A stretch of DNA of 64,000 nucleotides, from NCBI RefSeq assembly GCF_002150765.1, contig NZ_MUYM01000028.1, positions 68,815 through 132,814 on the forward strand, in the 5' to 3' direction. Under the pieces are notes generated by a model. It saw nothing but the letters and a program-made list of their open reading frames with translations, was not told the DNA's origin and did not search any database. Source of the DNA: Lentzea kentuckyensis (GTDB lineage: Bacteria; Actinomycetota; Actinomycetes; Mycobacteriales; Pseudonocardiaceae). Within the stretch, counting starts at the first letter, position 1; each line of letters opens with the position of its first letter. Shown here one piece after another: positions 57,806-64,000 of this stretch. The position numbers were made by a program, and so were the translations under genes.

Positions 57806-60682
57806 TCATCCGTCGACTATCTGCCACTGCTGGTTGGTGCCCGTGTTGGCGGGCCATCCGATCACGCGGGCGTTGTCGTTCGTCGAGCCGCTCTCCACGT
57901 CCGCGCACAGACCGGTGCGTACGTTGACGAGCCGGTGGTAGCCGTCACCGGTGTCGGCGAGGTTCCACCACTGGTTGTCGCTGTTGGTGTCCTGCCACTG
58001 GTCCAGTTGGGTTCCCTGGTTCGCTCCGCTCGGGCTGTTGAGCAGTCGGCCGCTGTTGCGGTTGACCAGGCGGACCGAGCCGTCCGGATTGGACAGAAGC
58101 TGCCACTGCTGGTTGGCGCCGCCGGACCAGGTCCACTGGACGACCTTGACGCCGTCGGCCGTTCCGTTGCCGGTGACGTCAAGAACCTTGCCGCTGCGCC
58201 GGTTGACCAGTCGCACGTACCCGCTCTGCAGCGCGACGGTGACATCGACGCGCCGGCCCGCCGTCAGCGACACGATTCTGGCGTAGGACCCCAACGGTGA
58301 CGTGGTGATGGGCGCGGAGGTGGTCACGGACGTCATGCCCCGGCGGCTGATCAGCGTGACGTCCTGGTCGATCGCCGAGGTCACGGAAAGCGTTGCCGTG
58401 CGGGCGGACAGGTCCCAGCTGAGACTGTGGATCCGGATCTGGCCACGCGCTCGTACGCCGGTGATCGAGCCCTTGGCCAGTTGCCCGGGCAGGGCCGGGA
58501 GGATCTCCAGCACGCCGGGCCGGGAGTAGAGCAACGCCTCGGCCAGTACACCGGGGATCGCATGGGCGGCGTCCGCGTTGTAGGTCTGCAGGTTCGGGTT
58601 GTGCGATGTCATCAGCGACCGGAAGACCATGTTGTTGCCGATGATCTTGCGGAGGTTGGCGTAGACCTTCCCGCCGTCCTTGAGCCGGGCGGCGGCCAGT
58701 GCCCGGTGCAGGCTCCCGTGGGCGGAGAGGTTCTCGTCGCCACGCAGTTCCAGTGCCCGCAGCGCGGGTGTGATCAGCTCGGGCCGGTCTTCGGGGTTGA
58801 TCTCGTGCAGTGGCCAGGCTCCGTACAGGTGATGGACGTGCCGGTGGTTGTAGTTGTCGCCCAGGCTCGGCCAGGACCACTCCGCCAGCGCGTTGTCCCC
58901 GTTGATCCGGTACGCGGGCAGTTTCCTGAGCAACGCCGTCCAGCGCTGCACGCCCTGGCCGGCGCCCTGCTCCACTCCGAGCGCGTTGGCCGCGGAGATG
59001 GCGGCCTGGAGGGCGTGCTTGCCGGCCATGATGTCGCCGGTGGCGTTGACGGACAGCAACACGCGGGTGTTGCCGGGGGCGTTCTCCATCGAGAACGACG
59101 GTACGAACACGACTTTGCCGCCCGAGTCGGTTCGGGTCAGGAAGTCCTCGTAGAACAGCGCCAGTTCCATGAGCGCGGGACCGAGCTTGTCCCGCAGGAA
59201 CGCCTGGTCGCCGGTGACCTCCCAGTACTCGATGAGCGGGTGGAGCAGCCAGTCGGCGCCGCCGGTCCAGGTCTGGCCGGGGAAGCCGGTGTCGAAGTGG
59301 AGCATGTGGCCGTACTCGCCGTCGGTGCGGGACGGGGCGAGGAAACCACGGGCGCCGTAGAGGTTCCGCGCGTTGGTGCGCCAGTGGCCGAGTTGGCCGA
59401 GGACCAGGTTGAAGTACCCCTGCATGGCCTCGGTCGTGTCGAGGATGTTGCCGCCGGCGACCTGGAGGTTGATGTTGGCGTCGGTGGTGAAGTCGTCGGC
59501 CCAGGCACCGGTCCATGTGCCGGTCCAGATCCCCGTCAGCCGCGGCGGCAGGATCCCGCTGGAGCTGATGAAGAGGTACCGGCCCGAGTCGTAGAGACGC
59601 TCCAGCAGCGCGATGTCGATGACGCTCTTGTTGTTGTTCTGCCGGGTGATCAGCTCACTGACCGACAGTCTCCGGTCGGCGCCGGAGACGTTGAGGTCCA
59701 GCCGGGAGCGGTCGTACCAGCTGGTGTGGACCGCGGTGTGCCGTGAACGCAGCGCGGTGTAATCGGTGTCGACCGCGGCCAGCGCCGCGTGCAGCGGCTG
59801 GGAATCCCACGCGTTCGGCGTCTCGTACCGGTCGAGCTTGGTGAGCAGCAGCAGCCGCGTCGCTCTGGACACGACAATGGTGGGCCCGCTGGCGGAGACG
59901 GTGCCTCCGGTCGGGACGACGCGCGTGACGCCTTCATAGCCGAACGCGCCCTGCCCGGAGGGATAGGTGCCGCGCAGGTTCAGGTAGCCGGAACCGTTGC
60001 CCACGGTGGCCCGGGTCGTGAAGCCCATGCTGCCGGGCACTCCGTCCAGCGCGGTGTGCACGCTCAGTGTTACGTCGATCGTCCGGCCGGGCGCAGGCGC
60101 CAGTTCGTGGACGATCACGTGGTCGGCGCGGGAGACGAACGCTCGGCGGGTCCACGTGCCATAGCTGTCGGTCCAGCTGGCGATGACCTCGCCGGTACGG
60201 AAGTCGGTCACGCGGCCGTAGTCGTTGGCCGTGGTCATGTCCGGCGCCGCGATCCGAAGCTCGTACGCCGGGTGGTAGGTCTGGGTCCAGCGCAGCGACC
60301 AGCCGGCCGCGAAGTCCCGGTTCGCACCGGCGTAGTCACCGGCGAGCGCCTTGTCTCGGGCACCCTGCAGGCGTCCCGAAAGCACTGGCGGGGTGAGCGA
60401 TCGGGAGCCGTTGGGCAGCACGAGGCGGTGATAGTTGACGATCACCTTCTCCAGCGTCGGCGCGCCGTACAGCGTGGCGCCGTACTCGCCGTTGCCAGTC
60501 AGGAAACCGTCCGTCCAGGACGGGGCCGGGCTGGTGTCGTAGACACCCCGCTCGGGAAGGGTGATCTGCGGTGGTGCGGCCACCGCTGCCGCGCCGGACA
60601 GCAACCCACCGGGCAGCGCGGCGGCCCCGGCGGTCAGCGTGGCGGCGGTGAGGAAGCGCCTGCGGTCGATGGGCAGGTCCAT
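57806..60682 (-). CDS. Secreted GH95 (alpha-fucosidase type) enzyme with ricin-type lectin domain
   Basis: 958 residues from an ATG at 60682 with AGGAG upstream. The N-terminus MDLPIDRRRFLTAATLTAGA is a Tat signal. The GH95 N-terminal domain (DGFLTGNGEYGATLYG) is followed by the (alpha/alpha)6 barrel: TTDANINLQ with the two catalytic-site Asn, FSMENAPGN with the likely catalytic Glu, GDNYNHRHVHHLYGAWP, and NADAAHAIPGVLAEALLYS where family members have the catalytic Asp. Residues about 822-958 are a ricin B (CBM13) module. GH95 enzymes remove alpha-1,2-L-fucose or alpha-L-galactose from plant and milk glycans. The 5' leader holds a strong hairpin close to the ribosome-binding site. Confidence 0.9.
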   Translation of the reverse strand: MDLPIDRRRFLTAATLTAGAAALPGGLLSGAAAVAAPPQITLPERGVYDTSPAPSWTDGFLTGNGEYGATLYGAPTLEKVIVNYHRLVLPNGSRSLTPPVLSGRLQGARDKALAGDYAGANRDFAAGWSLRWTQTYHPAYELRIAAPDMTTANDYGRVTDFRTGEVIASWTDSYGTWTRRAFVSRADHVIVHELAPAPGRTIDVTLSVHTALDGVPGSMGFTTRATVGNGSGYLNLRGTYPSGQGAFGYEGVTRVVPTGGTVSASGPTIVVSRATRLLLLTKLDRYETPNAWDSQPLHAALAAVDTDYTALRSRHTAVHTSWYDRSRLDLNVSGADRRLSVSELITRQNNNKSVIDIALLERLYDSGRYLFISSSGILPPRLTGIWTGTWTGAWADDFTTDANINLQVAGGNILDTTEAMQGYFNLVLGQLGHWRTNARNLYGARGFLAPSRTDGEYGHMLHFDTGFPGQTWTGGADWLLHPLIEYWEVTGDQAFLRDKLGPALMELALFYEDFLTRTDSGGKVVFVPSFSMENAPGNTRVLLSVNATGDIMAGKHALQAAISAANALGVEQGAGQGVQRWTALLRKLPAYRINGDNALAEWSWPSLGDNYNHRHVHHLYGAWPLHEINPEDRPELITPALRALELRGDENLSAHGSLHRALAAARLKDGGKVYANLRKIIGNNMVFRSLMTSHNPNLQTYNADAAHAIPGVLAEALLYSRPGVLEILPALPGQLAKGSITGVRARGQIRIHSLSWDLSARTATLSVTSAIDQDVTLISRRGMTSVTTSAPITTSPLGSYARIVSLTAGRRVDVTVALQSGYVRLVNRRSGKVLDVTGNGTADGVKVVQWTWSGGANQQWQLLSNPDGSVRLVNRNSGRLLNSPSGANQGTQLDQWQDTNSDNQWWNLADTGDGYHRLVNVRTGLCADVESGSTNDNARVIGWPANTGTNQQWQIVDG

Positions 60683-60694
60683 CACGCAAACTCC

Positions 60695-60757
60695 TATGTC
60701 TGGAGACTGGCTCTCCTGCGCACCCTGATGTCCAGCGCACAGGAGAGCCAGGACATA
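60695..60757 (-). promoter_or_regulatory. Leader hairpin of the GH95 gene
   Basis: Perfect 12-base arms CTGGCTCTCCTG (60707-60718) and CAGGAGAGCCAG (60740-60751) with a 21-base loop. They are extended by TATGTC (60695-60700) pairing with GACATA (60752-60757) across a 6-base bulge. In the minus-strand RNA the outer stem touches the AGGAG ribosome-binding site at 60695-60691. It could act as an RNA switch, a protein-binding site or an operator. Confidence 0.5.
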
Positions 60758-61533
60758 TGATGAATTTTCAGCCTTCGATCTCACCGATGTCCATACCCGA
60801 GAGTTGTCAGGGCGACCAAATGCCGCTGAACAGCCGAGACGTGAGCGGCATCCGGAGGTGCGAGGTGACGACAATTCCCTCTTTGTCCCGAAAGATGAGA
60901 TGTCTTGCAACCTGATACGCGAGGCGGTCAAGACGCTCGTCGTCGCGCGTGTTGGAGAATCGGCGAGATGACGACTTGTACGTGAGGAGCCTGAGCCGGA
61001 GCTGTTGTACACCGCCGTCCGAACACAACTGGACATACCAGCTGGTCCGGATCCCGGTATTCGGAGCAGATCCGAAACCCTAGCCACGCACAATCATGTG
61101 GCCGACAGCTGATGACGAGTCCGTGGACATCGCTGCGTCGCGGGTCGCTCTGCGGCGAACTGGCGCGCCCTGACTACGCTCTTATCCGGGAGAATACGGC
61201 TGGCCAGCAGTCTGAACGATGCCGTCGAACTCGTTGACGAGATAGCGGAGACTCGCACGGTCAGCGGCTACTTAGAGACTGCATTGCCCACGTCTGCTGG
61301 ATCGCGGCCTGGTGCGATCACGAATCGAGCCGCCATCGGGTGGCCGAGCACTCAAGTGATCACGCGTTCACGGCGGGAATCGTCCATCAACGGACTGTCG
61401 ACGAACTGTCGACGGGGCCTGCGACGGTGACCGCATGGACGATGCCGGCTGCGTCACCCGCCGGGGGACACGGCGAACGCTCGATGGCAGCCGACTCGAC
61501 TTTCGTCCATCCCTTCCAGGAACGGGAGTGCGC
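60758..61533. other. Intergenic region between GH95 and the beta-helix gene
   Basis: About 775 bases with lower GC and no convincing gene. A minus-strand frame (60807-61028) has no family motif. A plus-strand stretch at about 61199-61290 reads ASSLNDAVELVDEIAETRTV and could be a gene scrap. ACTGTCGACG occurs twice in tandem (61394 and 61405) 130 bases upstream of the beta-helix gene. Confidence 0.4.
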
Positions 61534-63051
61534 GTGAATCGGAGCAAACGACGGGTGCTGCTGGTGACGGCCGCGATCGCCACGTTGTCCATCGGGACCG
61601 CGGTCGCCGTCCAGGCGGCTGGATCCAAGGCCGGTTCGGGGGCCGGCGGGTGTTTCGACCCGGTGGCCTTCGGTGCCGTGCCTGACGACGGTACGGACGA
61701 CCGGGTGCCCATCCAGGCCGCCATCGACGCGGCGAGCGCCGCGGGAGGTGGCACGGTGTGTCTGGGGAGCGGGCGCTGGCGGGTGACCCGCGCGCCGGTG
61801 GGGTCTTACAACCGGGCCGCGGCGTTGTCCACGCACGGTGCGCGCGTGACGTTCAGCGGCACCGGGCCGGGCACGGTGCTCGAACTGGCGGGAGACCAGC
61901 AGGCGGGCGCGGTGTCGGTGCTCTCGCTCGACCCCGGGGCGAGTGACATCACCGTGGAGCGGCTGAGGATCGACACCTCGGCGACGACCAACACCGACGA
62001 GCAGACCCATGCGATCGCGATCGGCTCCGGCGTGTGCACGACGGCGAACGGAACCTGCTCGATGCCGGTCACGGACGTCACGGTGCGCGACGTGGTCTTC
62101 GCCCATCCGTCGACGCCCGGTGCACGCAAGGGCGACTGCATCCGGCTGCTCGGCAACACCCAGGCCACGGCGGTCAGGCGCGTGACGATCACGGGCGGGT
62201 CGTTCGTCAGCTGCGCGCGCTCCGGGATCGGCGTGCAGCGCAACGTGTTCTCGCTGGCGGTACTGGGAAACCACTTCGGCGAGCAGATCGGCGACACCGC
62301 CTTCGACGGGGAGGCCACCGGCGGTGACTGGGACGACGGCCTGCGGCTGGAGGGCAACTCCTTCGCCGACTCGAGGGTGACCTCCAGCGTCGCGCTGTCG
62401 ACCTACCGGCACGTCACGATCACCGGAAACACCTTCGGCGGCAAGGGACTCGCCCTCTACCGGACCGAGGACGTCGTCGTCACCGGCAACACGTTCGACG
62501 TCACGGCGGGGACCGGAGGCGGAGTCATCGACTCGCAGAACATCGCCACCCGGAACAAGATCACCGGCAACATCATCCGGCGCCACGGCGTGTCCGGTCC
62601 TGGCATCCGGATCACGCCGCACAGCGGCGGCATCCCGGCCCAGGTGACGGTGGCCGGCAACACGATCGTCGCGGACGGCAACGCGGACGCGATCTACGGC
62701 GACTCGGTGCACGAGATCGGCATTCGCGACAACGACATCACGTTCACCGAAGCGGCCCCCGACGGCTCCGGAATCACGCTGCAGGGCATCACCGGCCCGA
62801 TCGAGGACGCGATGATCACCGGCAACACGGTGACCGGCGCGAGTCCCTACTTCGCGGCGGTCCGGCTCGACTCACGGCCCGAACCGTTCCGCGGCGTCAC
62901 AGTCGCGCTCAACTCGTCGCGCGGTGCCACCCGCTCACTGCAGTGCTCACAGCGTGCGCCGGGCGGCTTTCCGCCGTCGATCATCTCCACCGGCAACCGC
63001 TGGAACGTCGCGCCGACCTGCTCGGTCGCCACACTTCAGCCAGGTCAATGA
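61534..63051 (+). CDS. Secreted right-handed beta-helix (pectate-lyase-like) protein
   Basis: 505 residues from the GTG at 61534 with GGGAG upstream. Signal peptide 1-29 (VLLVTAAIATLSIGTAVAVQA). The opening FDPVAFGAVPDDGTDDRVPI and QAAIDAASAAGGGTVCLGSG is the Pectate_lyase_3 pattern. It then continues as a series of parallel beta-helix turns with repeated GNxI/ITGNTF phrases. Relatives are glycan lyases and hydrolases or surface proteins. No lyase-specific Lys/Arg/Asp cluster could be fixed by eye. It is divergent from GH95, and both may target the same plant wall material. Confidence 0.8.
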   Translation: MNRSKRRVLLVTAAIATLSIGTAVAVQAAGSKAGSGAGGCFDPVAFGAVPDDGTDDRVPIQAAIDAASAAGGGTVCLGSGRWRVTRAPVGSYNRAAALSTHGARVTFSGTGPGTVLELAGDQQAGAVSVLSLDPGASDITVERLRIDTSATTNTDEQTHAIAIGSGVCTTANGTCSMPVTDVTVRDVVFAHPSTPGARKGDCIRLLGNTQATAVRRVTITGGSFVSCARSGIGVQRNVFSLAVLGNHFGEQIGDTAFDGEATGGDWDDGLRLEGNSFADSRVTSSVALSTYRHVTITGNTFGGKGLALYRTEDVVVTGNTFDVTAGTGGGVIDSQNIATRNKITGNIIRRHGVSGPGIRITPHSGGIPAQVTVAGNTIVADGNADAIYGDSVHEIGIRDNDITFTEAAPDGSGITLQGITGPIEDAMITGNTVTGASPYFAAVRLDSRPEPFRGVTVALNSSRGATRSLQCSQRAPGGFPPSIISTGNRWNVAPTCSVATLQPGQ

Positions 63052-63195
63052 AAAACGGTGCTGACCGGGCGAACACCTGACCGGACGGTGTGAACGGGCT
63101 CTCTTCCGGCGGAGGTCCTGCTGTCGCGAGGCGGCAGGACCTCAGGAGTTCGAAAATCGGACGACGTGAGGGCGTTGACCTGCGAACCTGGGGCG

Positions 63196-63549
63196 ATGAC
63201 GGCATTTTCCTGTGGGGCCTGCGGGGTGATGGTGACGGTCGATCTCGTCGAGATCCCATTCCCAGGTGACGCGGGAACCAGCGACGAGCATGCAGACCCC
63301 CAGCCGCGAGTACGCCAGGGCACATTCGTCCTCGACCCTGACCCGTTCGGGCCGCCGCTCGAGCCGTTGCCGGACAACGCTCAGGTCATGGTGTCAGCCG
63401 GACCACGTGGGACCATTCTCGTCCACCCGGACGACGTTCTGGGGCTGCGTCCGCACACGGATGCGAGCCGGCTCCACGGCTGCTGTCGGTTCGACGGCCT
63501 CGATGGTCCAAATCTGCTGGCTTGCGATGGAAGCTGCACCATCGCATGA
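63196..63549 (+). CDS. Small Cys-containing hypothetical protein, possibly truncated
   Basis: 117 residues from an ATG at 63196 (a GTG at 63166 is the alternative). Cys pairs in FSCGACGVMV near the start and HGCCRFDGLDGPNLLACDGS near the end suggest a metal site. The middle has VRQGTFVLDPDPFGPP and GTILVHPDDVLGL. I believe similar actinobacterial hypotheticals run further after the final Cys block, so this copy may be cut short by the stop at 63547. No function is known. Confidence 0.55.
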   Translation: MTAFSCGACGVMVTVDLVEIPFPGDAGTSDEHADPQPRVRQGTFVLDPDPFGPPLEPLPDNAQVMVSAGPRGTILVHPDDVLGLRPHTDASRLHGCCRFDGLDGPNLLACDGSCTIA

Positions 63550-64000
63550 TCGGCTCGATGGCATAGGAGAACGTGCAGACCTGGAGCACGTCCGCCGCGA
63601 CGGACGCGAGTCCGGACCGGGTAGGTATCGCCGCTCGACCACGACGCGCAAGTCGCGCAACACCACGGCCTGGCCGCTGCAAACCCGAGGGCGGTGTCGG
63701 TTGATGTCGCCGACGCTCCGCACCGGGCAGCGTGCTGCGCACACAGCTGCGCCACGTCGTGGCGACCGCCGAGCTGGACACGTCTCGCTCGACGTCATCC
63801 CCTCGATCGCGAGGCCGTGACAACCCGCTCGCGTGAGGAGCCGAAGTGGTGCTGTTGCAGGGGCACGCGCTGACCCCATCGGGTGACCATTCGAGACGGT
63901 GCATTCGCTGAAAGGGTAGAGATTTACGTAAAAGGGAGTTGGTGGCCGGACATGTGGTCGGCCCGTAGGACGATCGCCCCTGATGTTCCAAGACCGTGCG
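63550..64000. other. Window end, no gene recognised
   Basis: About 450 bases. Several overlapping open frames on both strands lack family motifs and none has clear codon preference over the others. The last 100 bases turn AT-richer (TTTACGTAAA near 63920), as in a promoter. A gene may begin beyond the window. Confidence 0.4.

Noticed and set aside
61394-61414. Tandem ACTGTCGACG repeat before the beta-helix gene
   Set aside because: Only two copies of a 10-mer, GC-rich and containing a common SalI-type palindrome; not enough to call an operator.
1-64000. Possible biosynthetic gene cluster or prophage
   Set aside because: No PKS/NRPS, terpene cyclase, lanthipeptide, capsid, terminase or site-specific integrase gene was seen; the LAL regulator and methyltransferase alone do not make a cluster.

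Overview
High-GC actinobacterial DNA, most likely from a mycolate/arabinogalactan-type Pseudonocardiales (Pseudonocardiaceae-like) genome. The basis is GC-rich codon use with many GTG starts, an AftD-type arabinofuranosyltransferase, DUF2613 and DUF3068 proteins, an orphan mycosin, and many secreted glycoside hydrolases carrying ricin-type (CBM13) lectin modules. No rRNA, tRNA or CRISPR array was seen.

Layout. 0-10.2 kb: assorted accessory genes. These are an alcohol dehydrogenase tail, a DinB-like protein, an AraC regulator, a mycosin-like protease, a GDSL/SGNH hydrolase coupled to a 44-aa ORF and divergent from a PadR regulator, a prolyl oligopeptidase abutting a dead transposase, and an HxlR regulator divergent from a metallo-beta-lactamase-fold protein with an NTF2-like protein behind it. 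10.3-25.8 kb: a compact cell-envelope polysaccharide locus. On the plus strand are GT2, GT4 and DUF3068 genes and a flippase. On the minus strand are a solute-binding/VWA protein, a polytopic membrane protein, a methyltransferase, AftD, a second polytopic membrane protein, DUF2613 and a second methyltransferase. The gene content resembles the M. tuberculosis Rv0224c-Rv0227c and aftD/Rv0236A neighbourhoods. 25.8-26.7 kb: a scrap zone with a 5-formyl-THF cyclo-ligase tail, a deleted transposase and an MFS transporter head.

26.8-39.1 kb: a secretome region with an M12-type metallopeptidase, a GH2 enzyme, a truncated CBM2 protein behind a perfect CebR-type box, IS fragments, an LRR protein, a GH27 alpha-galactosidase and a GH59 galactocerebrosidase-like enzyme. 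The LRR gene and the GH59-GH27 pair share a LacI-type operator sequence. 39.5-45 kb: an Lcp/DUF2236 protein, acyl-CoA dehydrogenase, acyl-CoA synthetase and a tandem-TetR regulator, probably a lipid or terpenoid catabolic module. 45.1-49.3 kb: a four-gene NMT1/SsuA-type ABC importer and a methyltransferase. 49.3-55.8 kb: a LAL-type LuxR regulator, a PD40/DUF11/DNRLRE secreted protein and a secreted alpha/beta hydrolase. 55.8-57.8 kb: broken genes (a frameshifted unknown, a truncated NUDIX, a degenerate IclR) around one intact DHFR-like gene. 57.8-63.1 kb: a GH95 enzyme with an unusual leader hairpin and a pectate-lyase-like beta-helix protein. The last kilobase holds one small Cys-rich hypothetical and non-coding or degenerate sequence.

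Together the window has a core envelope-arabinan assembly block flanked by secreted enzymes aimed at galactose- and fucose-containing plant or animal glycans. Several small regulatory motifs tie the units together, and repeated decay of one family of integrase-core insertion sequences has cut or fused neighbouring genes. All domain calls are by eye from motifs; no database search was possible.
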